Source: an uncultured Poribacteria bacterium
Lineage (GTDB): Bacteria; Poribacteria; WGA-4E; WGA-3G
NCBI GenBank assembly: GCA_951812525.1
Contig: OX638316.1
Span: 1,314,506-1,378,505, forward strand
Reading direction: 5' to 3'
Length of the DNA stretch: 64,000 nucleotides
Below the pieces are notes generated by a model. It ran no database searches. It was not told the DNA's origin and saw nothing but the letters and a program-made list of their open reading frames with translations. Numbering within the stretch: the stretch's first letter is position 1; each line of letters begins with the position of its first letter. Shown here piece after piece: positions 35,191 through 43,150 of the stretch. The position numbers and the translations under genes were made by a program.

Positions 35191-35239
35191 AAGCTGCCAG
35201 CTTGCCAGTTTGTGACAGGTGGCAGCTTCCTTTATTTTG
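35191..35239 (+). terminator. Hairpin terminator after the DUF5069 gene
   Basis: A 9-bp perfect stem (AAGCTGCCA at 35191-35199 with TGGCAGCTT at 35220-35228) is followed by CCTTTATTTT. An in-frame GTG for the next gene (35212) lies in its loop, which argues for that gene starting at 35251 instead. Confidence 0.65.
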
Positions 35240-35250
35240 GTGTATCTAAA

Positions 35251-36516
35251 ATGCAAAATCTCGAAGCGATCACAGACGTCCATTCTGGAAAAAGTAAAGT
35301 CGCCAACGCAGCATGGTGGGGATTCAACCCGGAAGACGCTACAGAAGCACTACAAGCCGCTATCGATTCCCGTGCGAAACGGGTCGTTGTCCCCAATATG
35401 CACGCCGACTGGATAATTCAGCCGATTAAACTGGCAGGGAATCAAGAATTAATTTTCGACCCAGGGACAGTCGTCACAGCAAAACGGGGTGAATACCGCG
35501 GAAAAGGCGATTCAATGTTCACCGCACAAGATGTCGAGAATCTTACCATCCGTGGATACGGCGCAACCTTCCGAATGTGGAAACAGGACTACATTAACGG
35601 GCTTGTGCTTGAACAATTCGGCTGGCACCGTTGGTATGGACAATACCCGAAGGCGGAATGGCGGATGACGCTCGCTATTCGAGGCAGCAAAAATGTAAAC
35701 GTGTCTGGTTTAACACTTAAAGATAGCGGTGGAGACGGTATCTACGTCGATGGCGGTAAAGAACGGCAAGCCTCTGAAGATGTCCTCCTACGCGATATTA
35801 TTTGCGATAACCACTATCGGCAAGGTATTAGCGTTATTAGTGCGGAAAATCTCAAAGTCGAGAACTGCGAGTTTTCAAACACCTGGGGAACGCCACCTTC
35901 GTCCGGGGTGGACATTGAACCAGACAAAATCGAGCAGCGGATAAAAAATGTGACATTCTCTGGCTGCAAGTTTGCCGATAATGTCGGAGACGGCATCGAA
36001 GTATTTTTGGCACACACCACCAGTGAATCTGATGACGTGACGCTACGTTTTGAAAATTGCCACATCAGGAGTCAACACGGCACGGGTATCCGCGTGTCGA
36101 AAATTGGAGACGATGGACCGGGCGGCAGTATTGAATTCGATAACTGCACGGTTGAAAGTACTGTCGGTTATGGCATCAAGGTTCAGGAAAAATCAGCGAA
36201 AGGGGCACGGGTGACCTTTACCAATTGTAGTGTCATCAACGCTGCCAGCGACCAGCAGTTCGGTGGCGAATGGTCCCCGATTTCGTTATCTCTACCACAA
36301 CCGGATATAGTTGAGACGATGGGCGGTATCGACTTTATCAACTGTTTTGTCGAGGATAACCGCGACCGTCCTGCCGTCGAATTCACGCAACCGAAGAGCG
36401 ATTTTCCGCTCCACGACATTACAGGAACGATTACGGTCCTGAATTTAAACGGTGTCCATACCGAGTTGGGCACATCACGCGAGAAGCTTCCACTGATTGT
36501 CAGAGAATATCAATAG
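35251..36516 (+). CDS. Right-handed parallel beta-helix protein
   Basis: 421 residues from ATG 35251. The body is a chain of short beta-helix coils with recurring 'NVxVSGLTLKDSGGDGIYVD', 'ISAENLKVENCEFSNTWG', 'IKNVTFSGCKFADNVGDGIE' and 'TFTNCSVINA' steps, as in pectate-lyase-fold proteins. No signal peptide is apparent and no lyase active site is recognised, so it may be a polysaccharide-active enzyme acting inside the cell, or a binding protein. The start is uncertain; GTG 35212 would place the codon within a terminator hairpin. Confidence 0.78.
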   Translation: MQNLEAITDVHSGKSKVANAAWWGFNPEDATEALQAAIDSRAKRVVVPNMHADWIIQPIKLAGNQELIFDPGTVVTAKRGEYRGKGDSMFTAQDVENLTIRGYGATFRMWKQDYINGLVLEQFGWHRWYGQYPKAEWRMTLAIRGSKNVNVSGLTLKDSGGDGIYVDGGKERQASEDVLLRDIICDNHYRQGISVISAENLKVENCEFSNTWGTPPSSGVDIEPDKIEQRIKNVTFSGCKFADNVGDGIEVFLAHTTSESDDVTLRFENCHIRSQHGTGIRVSKIGDDGPGGSIEFDNCTVESTVGYGIKVQEKSAKGARVTFTNCSVINAASDQQFGGEWSPISLSLPQPDIVETMGGIDFINCFVEDNRDRPAVEFTQPKSDFPLHDITGTITVLNLNGVHTELGTSREKLPLIVREYQ

Positions 36517-36561
36517 GACGCTGGCACCGCTCAGTCTAACCTACACACAGGATTCAGAATC

Positions 36562-37392
36562 ATGGCAAAAGAACAAGCACTTCCCGCTGAACCGCTACCG
36601 TCAGACACATTGAACGCTATTTTGGAGAATTTTTACCAAAACGGAGCAACAATTATCCGAAATGTGCTCTCACGCGAAGAGTGTGAACGCATAGTTGCGC
36701 GCGTCGATGAAATCTTTTCCGAGCCTTATTTCCTACAGATGCGTAACGTCAAAGGCTCTCGGCATGACGGAAAAGCCCCTATCGTCGTACATCGCCTTTT
36801 CGAGTGCGATCTTATGTTCCGCGATCTACTCGTGCGTGAGCCGATTATCAGTATCGCTGAAACTGTACTTGGTGAACACTGCCACTGCATCGCCCAAGGT
36901 TGTATCCTCAATCGAACGGATTTAGGCATCAACCGATTCCACGTTGACGACGGTGTGGAATTCCCCATCACACCCGATATGGATCGGCACGATCCGAGAC
37001 TGCGCATGCCTGTATTTCGTATGTCCGTCCAAATCGCGCTAACAGATCAGGACGATGTCAAATTCGGTCCATCCCAATTCGTCCCAGGTAGCCACTATTC
37101 CGGGCGACAACCCGATGAACCGGAAAACCCAACCTTTGACGGCAAAGAGCCGGTTTCCCTTCTTATGAAAGCCGGAGACCTCTATCTCCTCAACGGACAA
37201 ACATGGCACCGTGGCGCGCCAAACCAGACCGATCGAACCCGCTATCTGTTTCACCAAGTCTACGGACAACGCTTCGTCGCACAAAGGTTCTGGCCCTACC
37301 TGAACTATCGTATGCCCGATTATGTTTTGGAAGGTGCTGATGAACGCCTGCTCCGTGTTCTCGGCAAACATCCCGAAATGGCCTACGGATAA
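36562..37392 (+). CDS. Phytanoyl-CoA dioxygenase (PhyH) family protein
   Basis: 276 residues. The Fe(II) ligands are visible as 'NRFHVDDGVEF' (H and D) and the distal 'WHRGAPNQTDRTRYLFHQVY' with the 2-oxoglutarate Arg. It shares the ending pattern (YLNYRMPDYVLEGADERLLR) with the PhyH protein at 3025, so the two are paralogues with probably different substrates. AGGA lies about nine bases before the ATG. It follows the beta-helix gene by 45 bases and precedes the BNR-repeat gene by 26, so an operon of three is likely. Confidence 0.88.
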   Translation: MAKEQALPAEPLPSDTLNAILENFYQNGATIIRNVLSREECERIVARVDEIFSEPYFLQMRNVKGSRHDGKAPIVVHRLFECDLMFRDLLVREPIISIAETVLGEHCHCIAQGCILNRTDLGINRFHVDDGVEFPITPDMDRHDPRLRMPVFRMSVQIALTDQDDVKFGPSQFVPGSHYSGRQPDEPENPTFDGKEPVSLLMKAGDLYLLNGQTWHRGAPNQTDRTRYLFHQVYGQRFVAQRFWPYLNYRMPDYVLEGADERLLRVLGKHPEMAYG

Positions 37393-37418
37393 ATTGGAGA
37401 AATATAAGGAGAAACATA

Positions 37419-38387
37419 ATGTTCATCGCAACTCATAACGCTATTTATACCGTTGAAGATAACGGACATAGCGCACCTATCCAAGTCTACAAAGGTACAA
37501 ACCATCAAGACCTCGGCTACGGCGCAATGGTTTCACTCTCAAACGGTCAAGCCGCTGTGTTTGCTCTATCGGACGGAACACTACTACTCCTGTCTGAGGG
37601 TGATTCGAAACGGATCCCAACCGGTATCGAAGATCCGATCGCTTCATTGCTACTTATTCGTGAAAATCCCTTGACGCTGCTCATCGGAACGGATGAAGGT
37701 GCTTACGTCTATCGCCTCGTCGGAGAAGAGGGTCCGGCAGAACGAGTCGTCACCTTTGATGAATTACCGTGTCGCGAAGAGTGGTATACACCGTGGGGCG
37801 GACCTCCAGCCGTGAGGACTTTTGCCAAAACCCAAGACGGCTTTTGTTACGCAGATATCCACGTCGGAAGTATCATGCGTTCCCCTGATGAAGGGATTTC
37901 TTGGGAACCCGTCACACCGGAACTTCATAAAGATGTCCATCAAGTCACTACGTGTCCTGCAGACGATAATCGAGTTTATGCGAACACGCAAAACGGGGTC
38001 TATATCAGTACAGACCGAGGGAACTCATGGATAAATCGGATTGAAGGTTTACCCCGTCGCTATGGCACTTGCGTTGCTGTACATCCAGCGGATCCTGACC
38101 TACTGATTGCCACAGTCCAAAACGGACCGAGAGGCGGTGGGGCATGGCTCTGTCGTTCGGAGAATGGCGGCGCGATATGGACGCAACTCAACGATCAACT
38201 CACAGAATCCACTGATCGGATTAGCACGGGTTCTATTGTGTTCGCATCTGATGGTACAGCGTGGGCAGCTATTGGAAAGACGCTTTACATCGGAAAAAAT
38301 CGAGCCATAGATTGGAGTCCGTTCTGGACACCACTCGAACACCAGTCATCGTCTAACGAGTATCCGATCCAAATCCTTGCTGTTTAG
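37419..38387 (+). CDS. BNR/sialidase-type beta-propeller protein
   Basis: 322 residues without signal peptide. BNR-type Asp boxes are visible: 'SPDEGISWEPV', 'STDRGNSWINRI' and 'SENGGAIWTQL'. Between them are short propeller blades ('VYANTQNGVYI', 'LLIATVQNGPRGG'). Proteins of this type bind or cleave glycans, or serve as propeller scaffolds; catalytic residues of sialidases are not evident. AAGGAG lies seven bases upstream of the ATG. It is the third gene after the beta-helix and PhyH genes. Confidence 0.78.
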   Translation: MFIATHNAIYTVEDNGHSAPIQVYKGTNHQDLGYGAMVSLSNGQAAVFALSDGTLLLLSEGDSKRIPTGIEDPIASLLLIRENPLTLLIGTDEGAYVYRLVGEEGPAERVVTFDELPCREEWYTPWGGPPAVRTFAKTQDGFCYADIHVGSIMRSPDEGISWEPVTPELHKDVHQVTTCPADDNRVYANTQNGVYISTDRGNSWINRIEGLPRRYGTCVAVHPADPDLLIATVQNGPRGGGAWLCRSENGGAIWTQLNDQLTESTDRISTGSIVFASDGTAWAAIGKTLYIGKNRAIDWSPFWTPLEHQSSSNEYPIQILAV

Positions 38388-38428
38388 GGAATCAAAGGCA
38401 ACTTGGTTAACCGAGAAAATGGAGAGAA

Positions 38429-39070
38429 ATGATTGCCACCATATTTGATATCGACGGCACCTTAGTTGAAAGTTTCGGTTTCGATGATACCTATTACATC
38501 TCCGCAATAAGAGAGGTCTTAGGTGAAGTTTACATTCATAATGATTGGAGCAAATACATAAATGTAACCGACACAGGTAGTTTGCGACAAATCATGGAAG
38601 AAAATCAGATTCAGGAAAAGGAACAAGTCCAAGAGGTTCGCACGAAATACGGCGAATTGATTAGGCAGTATCTTCAAAACGGTGGAAAATGCCTTCCAAA
38701 AGAAGGAGCTATTCACCTGATAGATAAACTTCTCGCCTCGGATGATTATAAGGTTGGATTCGCGACAGGCGGTTGGAGACATACTGCCACAATGAAACTT
38801 CGGCACGCAGGATTTAACCTGAAGAATACGGTTTTAACCTCCAGTGACGATAGCGATAAGCGCGTGGAGATTATGGAGAAGTGTCTATTTGCGTTAGGGA
38901 GTAACTTCCAACGCATCGTATATATAGGCGATGCCGAATGGGATATGCAGGCAACTGAAAAACTCGGATGGCACTTCATAGGTATTGGCGCGCGATTAAA
39001 GGGAAAATGCGAATTTTGGGTTGAAGACTTTTCGAGTTACGATACATTCATGGAAATGCTATCTACCTAA
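38429..39070 (+). CDS. HAD-superfamily hydrolase
   Basis: 213 residues. Motif I 'IFDIDGTLVES' holds the nucleophile Asp and the acid/base Asp. Motif II is the Thr in 'VGFATGGWRHTATMKL'. The motif III Lys is in 'DKRVEIMEKCL', and motif IV is 'YIGDAEWD'. An alpha-helical cap lies between residues 15 and 85. It is probably a phosphatase of a small phosphorylated metabolite, of the phosphoglycolate phosphatase type. GGAGAG precedes the ATG. Confidence 0.85.
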   Translation: MIATIFDIDGTLVESFGFDDTYYISAIREVLGEVYIHNDWSKYINVTDTGSLRQIMEENQIQEKEQVQEVRTKYGELIRQYLQNGGKCLPKEGAIHLIDKLLASDDYKVGFATGGWRHTATMKLRHAGFNLKNTVLTSSDDSDKRVEIMEKCLFALGSNFQRIVYIGDAEWDMQATEKLGWHFIGIGARLKGKCEFWVEDFSSYDTFMEMLST

Positions 39071-39083
39071 CAAGGTTATACCG

Positions 39084-39650
39084 ATGACAGCCACTGTTGA
39101 AATCCCAGCGGAATTCAGTGATGGCACAATCACTATTCGCACCCATCAATCCAGTGACGTTCATCCCTATTTCGAGGCTGCGCGGGAATCAATTGCAGAA
39201 GTATCTCGCCACCTACCATGGCTCCACCAAGAATACGCAATCGAAGAAGCACGGGTATGGATTGAAAAGACAGTTCGTTCCCTTTGGAAACAACAAAGCG
39301 AATATCATTTTGCTATTACCGATGCGATAACCGGTACATTTCTGGGTGGATGTGGCTTAGACGAAGTCAATTGGACTAACCAAACAGCGAACCTTGGATA
39401 TTGGGTAAGAACTTCTCGAACGCGACAAGGCGTGGCAACTGCTGCATCAAGACTGCTTGTTCAATTTGGCTTCGAGCGGCTTCAACTCAAACGTATCGAT
39501 GTGGTGACTTCAATTGAAAACGTCCCTAGCGAACGAGTTGCTGAAAAGCTTAATCCTTCTGAGAAGAAATATGTAAAAAATCGTGCTTCTACCGAGGGAA
39601 ATACTGAGGATACCATAGTATTCTCGCTATTCCCACAAGATGTGCCTTAA
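39084..39650 (+). CDS. GNAT acetyltransferase, RimJ/RimL type
   Basis: 188 residues from ATG 39084 (an earlier in-frame start at 39021 overlaps the HAD gene). The acetyl-CoA-site core is 'LGYWVRTSRTRQGVATAASR' followed by 'LLVQFGFERLQLKRIDVVTS', and 'NVPSERVAEKLNPSEKKYVK' is the usual RimL helix. Its end is degraded from the family norm of Gly-Phe. It may acetylate a protein N-terminus or a small amine. It follows the HAD gene by 13 bases. Confidence 0.82.
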   Translation: MTATVEIPAEFSDGTITIRTHQSSDVHPYFEAARESIAEVSRHLPWLHQEYAIEEARVWIEKTVRSLWKQQSEYHFAITDAITGTFLGGCGLDEVNWTNQTANLGYWVRTSRTRQGVATAASRLLVQFGFERLQLKRIDVVTSIENVPSERVAEKLNPSEKKYVKNRASTEGNTEDTIVFSLFPQDVP

Positions 39651-39670
39651 CCCGTGAGGTGTAAGGCACA
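39641..39670. repeat. 9-bp inverted repeat at the GNAT gene end
   Basis: TGTGCCTTA (39641-39649) overlaps the stop of the acetyltransferase gene and pairs with TAAGGCACA (39662-39670). Only a weak T-rich stretch follows (GTTTACATC), so it may be a weak terminator. Confidence 0.45.
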
Positions 39671-39804
39671 GTTTACATCTATTACGACTAAAATAAATAG
39701 AAAGGAAATAGAGACAACCGATCTAATGAACAGCTGTGCCAAAGCAAGTAATTACACTGTCACTTTATTCATCAGGGTAGTCTCATTAATTTACTGATAT
39801 TTAT

Positions 39805-40539
39805 ATGAATTGTCACGAAAAAATAAAAAATGTTTCCCAGCACACTAAGGCGGTGTGCTGGGGCTATGAAGCAGAGAACGGACCAGAGGTTTGGGGGCAA
39901 CTCAGCTCGGAATATAGACCCTGCAGTGTAGGAATACATCAATCACCGATTGACCTTGTGAATCCCACACAGGCGAAACTGTCGCCCATTATTTTCAACT
40001 ACCAGTCAACATCCCTGAATATCCAAAATACTGGTAATACAATCCAAGTTGCATATTCAAAAGGAAGTTGGATTGAGATCGATGGAACGAAATATCACCT
40101 GCTGGAATTTCACTTCCACGCGCCCAGCGAACATACGGTGGCAGGAAACCTGTACGATATGGAGATCCACCTTGTTCATGAAAGTGAAGAAGGTTCGCTA
40201 GCTGTCATTGGCGGACTAATTAAGAGTGGGAGTATCAACACAGCGTTTAACTCTTTTTGGCACTATTTGCCGTCTGTCTCAGGCGAGTCCCGTCAGATTA
40301 ACGAGGTTATCCTAAATGCTTTCGATTTGTTGCCGAGCACAAAACACACCTATCGCTACAACGGTTCGTTAACAACACCGCCCTGTTCAGAAGACGTCAA
40401 GTGGTTTGTGCTTACAACACCAATTGAGATGTCTCAATCGCAAATCGCAGCGTTTAAAGCGATCATGTCCGGCAACAATCGACCTGTGCAACCGCTGAAT
40501 GGGCGTGAATTGCTTGTGGATGCCATCAAGGATGGATAA
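39805..40539 (+). CDS. Alpha-type carbonic anhydrase
   Basis: 244 residues. Zinc ligands are H103 and H105 in 'LEFHFHAPSEH' and H122 in 'MEIHLVHESEEG'. The start 'WGYEAENGPEVWGQL' and the closing 'YNGSLTTPPCSEDVKWFV' are classic alpha-carbonic anhydrase blocks. It interconverts CO2 and bicarbonate. Bacterial alpha-type enzymes are normally exported, yet the visible N-terminus ('MNCHEKIKNVSQHTKAVC') has no signal peptide and an in-frame stop (TAA 39787) blocks an upstream extension. It may act in the cytoplasm, or its signal sequence has been lost. Only 45 bases separate it from the desaturase gene. Confidence 0.92.
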   Translation: MNCHEKIKNVSQHTKAVCWGYEAENGPEVWGQLSSEYRPCSVGIHQSPIDLVNPTQAKLSPIIFNYQSTSLNIQNTGNTIQVAYSKGSWIEIDGTKYHLLEFHFHAPSEHTVAGNLYDMEIHLVHESEEGSLAVIGGLIKSGSINTAFNSFWHYLPSVSGESRQINEVILNAFDLLPSTKHTYRYNGSLTTPPCSEDVKWFVLTTPIEMSQSQIAAFKAIMSGNNRPVQPLNGRELLVDAIKDG

Positions 40540-40584
40540 AACTAACTAACCAGTTGTGAGTATCACGATAAAGAAGGTATTCAA

Positions 40585-41730
40585 ATGACTTATCAACCCC
40601 TTGCTGAAGTACGAAAAACGCTCCGTGTAAAATGGTACCGGAGCAAAGTAGATCACACAACCTTACGTAACCTATCAAAACGTAGCGACTTGCAAGGCTG
40701 GTTTCAGGCAAGCGGGCATCTTGCCCTCTGGCTATTGACGGGTAGCTGGGTATATTTCTTCTGGTCACAATCAATGTGGTTTGGCTTTTTCATTGCTCTA
40801 TTTGTGCATGGCACGGTCGCCAGCTTCTTCAAAGGGACAGCCAATCACGAATTGGGACACGGCACCGTATTTCGTACCAAGTGGCTGAACAAATTTTTTC
40901 TTTACTTATTCAGCCTCATAAGTTGGTGGGATCATTTTGACTACGCCAGTAGCCACACCTATCATCATCGCTACACCTTATACCCCGAAGGGGATCGCGA
41001 AAACCTTCTTCCGCTTGAACCAACACTGGGCTCCCTCTTCACGCTTCAGCTGTTTACCATAAATTTGCTTACGCAGCCCGGTCGCACCTTTAGCAAAGGT
41101 GGATTGATTGCTGCAGTTATCTGCACCATCCGTAGTGCCTTTGCCAAAGAAGGACCGCCAGACATTCCGAGTCAGGAATGGTTAGCATCATTACATGTCG
41201 ACCAACCTGAAGAACATAAAAATTCAATTTGGTGGTCTCGGATTCTGCTCCTTTTTCACGGTACCTTGCTTGTCGTTTCACTCGCCACGGGCTATTGGGT
41301 TTTCCCACTCATCATCACTGCCAGCGCATTCATTGCAAACTGGGGATCCTACCTCGTTTCTATGCCCCAACATTGTGGTTTAAAGGAAAATGACCCTGAC
41401 TTCCGCAAATGTACACGGTCAATCAAACTTAATCCGGTAGCGGAGTTTTTGTATTGGCGTATGAATTGGCACATTGAGCATCACATGTTTGCAGGTGTAC
41501 CCTGCTATAATCTTAAAAAATTGCATCATCTCGTCGCCGAAGATATGCCCGAACCGCGGACGCTTTTAGGGGCTTGGCGAGAAATGCGCGAAACTTGGCA
41601 ACGACAAAAAATCGACCCTGACTACTTTTTTGATACACCACTACCGCCAACGGCTAAGCATATACCCACCGAAGCATCCGATATCCTGGAAACCTCCATT
41701 GGGGAATTGGCACCTAAGGGTTTAAAATAA
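40585..41730 (+). CDS. Membrane fatty acid desaturase
   Basis: 381 residues. Three His boxes of the di-iron desaturase family are present: 'HELGHG' (about 92), 'HTYHHRYT' (about 127) and 'HIEHHMF' (about 298). Membrane helices lie near residues 48-85, 108-120 and 215-250. The enzyme introduces a double bond into acyl chains or hydroxylates a lipid or carotenoid-like substrate, using O2. A substrate cannot be fixed from sequence. AAGGT about ten bases before the ATG may serve as ribosome site. Confidence 0.88.
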   Translation: MTYQPLAEVRKTLRVKWYRSKVDHTTLRNLSKRSDLQGWFQASGHLALWLLTGSWVYFFWSQSMWFGFFIALFVHGTVASFFKGTANHELGHGTVFRTKWLNKFFLYLFSLISWWDHFDYASSHTYHHRYTLYPEGDRENLLPLEPTLGSLFTLQLFTINLLTQPGRTFSKGGLIAAVICTIRSAFAKEGPPDIPSQEWLASLHVDQPEEHKNSIWWSRILLLFHGTLLVVSLATGYWVFPLIITASAFIANWGSYLVSMPQHCGLKENDPDFRKCTRSIKLNPVAEFLYWRMNWHIEHHMFAGVPCYNLKKLHHLVAEDMPEPRTLLGAWREMRETWQRQKIDPDYFFDTPLPPTAKHIPTEASDILETSIGELAPKGLK

Positions 41731-41880
41731 GGCACCTATAAAAGATATTTTTCTGTATAGACCCTCCCATATTCTGACCCAGTTCTATATCCTTACTAAG
41801 TATAATCCATCTTAGTTTTACATTTCTCACGCCTTCACACGCGACCTATAATTGTGAAATCTACCATAATGCAGATTCCT

Positions 41881-41909
41881 TTGAAATCCAAGAAAACTAT
41901 CGATATAAT
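41881..41909 (+). promoter_or_regulatory. Sigma70-like promoter for the lipoprotein gene
   Basis: TTGAAA (41881-41886), 17 bases, TATAAT (41904-41909, perfect -10), about 75 bases before the ATG at 41985. It sits in an AT-rich gap of 254 bases with no other feature. Confidence 0.65.
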
Positions 41910-41984
41910 ATAAACAAGCCTACAATTCCTGACGAAAACGTAGGTGATATAACTTTCTTATATTATAATACCAAAGGACTCATC

Positions 41985-42509
41985 ATGACTATCATAGATA
42001 AAAGCATCATAAAACTCGGATTTATACTTACTATTATCACCTTGGTTGTGGGACTCTTTTCTTGCGAACGGGTTCACCAAGTAATAGCACCGCGGACTCT
42101 CCAAGCAGACACCCCAATTCAGATGGTAGAACGCGATCATGTTTGGCCAGTGGATCAGAACGGTGTTGAGGTCCCCGTACCGGGGACATGGGTCTTGGTG
42201 TCACACACACACTTAAACTCAACCTCTACGATTGGCGAGAGTTTTACTTTGCCACCAGATCCGCCACACAGTGTTCTACTATCGGACGGGACATACACAG
42301 ATGGTGAAGGCACTCTCTGGACGAAAGTGAAAATAGTATCTCATGAAGGCGACAAATGGCAGTTCCTCGAGCGTGTAGACACAAGCGTTTCGCCACATCG
42401 ACTTTACGTTGTTGTCACAGTAGATGAGAATGGACTGCCAACGCTTGCTTACGGCGAATACCCTTTCGATTTGCCGAGACATAACGTGCAAATCTGGGAA
42501 AAGCAATAA
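41985..42509 (+). CDS. Predicted lipoprotein of unknown function
   Basis: 174 residues. The N-terminal hydrophobic segment ends in a lipobox-like 'VVGLFSCERV', so the mature protein should start at Cys27 with a lipid anchor. The rest is hydrophilic and beta-rich ('GTWVLVSHTHLNSTSTIGES', 'TLWTKVKIVSHEGDKWQFLE'). I recognise no family. AAAGGA precedes the ATG and its own promoter is at 41881. Two copies of a 21-base palindrome follow the stop. Confidence 0.7.
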   Translation: MTIIDKSIIKLGFILTIITLVVGLFSCERVHQVIAPRTLQADTPIQMVERDHVWPVDQNGVEVPVPGTWVLVSHTHLNSTSTIGESFTLPPDPPHSVLLSDGTYTDGEGTLWTKVKIVSHEGDKWQFLERVDTSVSPHRLYVVVTVDENGLPTLAYGEYPFDLPRHNVQIWEKQ

Positions 42510-42520
42510 AACAAAAAACT

Positions 42521-42541
42521 GGCGAGGTTCAAAACCTCGCC
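42521..42541. repeat. 21-base palindrome, copy A
   Basis: A 9-bp perfect stem (GGCGAGGTT and AACCTCGCC) around CAA. An identical copy lies 24 bases further on at 42566-42586. It falls just after the lipoprotein stop. REP-like dispersed element; no T-run. Confidence 0.8.
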
Positions 42542-42565
42542 ATCTGTCATCCATAATTATCGGTA

Positions 42566-42586
42566 GGCGAGGTTCAAAACCTCGCC
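42566..42586. repeat. 21-base palindrome, copy B
   Basis: Identical to copy A at 42521-42541 and in the same orientation. The 24 bases between them are unique. The pair lies upstream of the Nudix gene and could also fold as one large structure. Confidence 0.8.
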
Positions 42587-42646
42587 GATTTGCAGTGTTT
42601 AAGTAACTGTAAAATTTACGACTCCACTATATTAGGGAATGTAAAA

Positions 42647-43120
42647 TTGATTCAAAAGATTGAAGAACAAGACGGGTACATGCTACTCCATTTCGGAGAA
42701 CCGCCAGCAAACGTTGGGAAAATCGAGTTTGTCAATTGCATCGCACATCAACAAAACCAGATACTATTCTGCCAATGGCGTGATAACGATTCGTGGACAG
42801 TACCCGGTGGACGCGTCGAACCCGGGGAAACGGTTGATGAAACTGCACGCCGAGAACTTCTGGAAGAGACGGGTGCTACACTGAAAAATCTCGAAGTTCT
42901 GTGTTATATCCACTGCTTCATGTACAACCTCGAATACTGGGGACTCGCTTATTTGGGAGAAATTGAAGCGTTAGGTAGCCCACTCGACCTTGAGGAAGTC
43001 AGCGAAGCGCGCCTTTTCTCACACTTCCCAGAAAATCCAACCAAACCAGGACCGTTTGAGAATCAGAGCAAAGCATTATATCTTGCCGCAATACGTAAAC
43101 TATCAGAAACAAAAGATTAA
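42647..43120 (+). CDS. Nudix hydrolase
   Basis: 157 residues. The Nudix box is complete: 'GRVEPGETVDETARREL' followed by 'LEETG' (G-x5-E-x7-R-E-U-x-E-E-x-G). It hydrolyses nucleoside diphosphates linked to another moiety; the exact substrate is unknown. Start choice is uncertain. TTG 42647 has AGGGA nine bases upstream and begins 'LIQKIEEQDGYML'. ATG 42680 is a shorter option. TTG 42590 would start just after the palindrome. It may form an operon with the acetyltransferase at 43151, 30 bases on. Confidence 0.83.
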   Translation: MIQKIEEQDGYMLLHFGEPPANVGKIEFVNCIAHQQNQILFCQWRDNDSWTVPGGRVEPGETVDETARRELLEETGATLKNLEVLCYIHCFMYNLEYWGLAYLGEIEALGSPLDLEEVSEARLFSHFPENPTKPGPFENQSKALYLAAIRKLSETKD

Positions 43121-43150
43121 AACATAACAATTACAGCAATAGAGGATTCG

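Noticed and set aside
39726-39797. Upstream short frame as the missing signal peptide of the carbonic anhydrase
   Set aside because: It is in a different frame, ends in TGA at 39795, and its hydrophobic stretch is too short.
42521-42586. Possible CRISPR array
   Set aside because: Only two copies, each a perfect short palindrome with a 24-base spacer, and no cas gene in the window.
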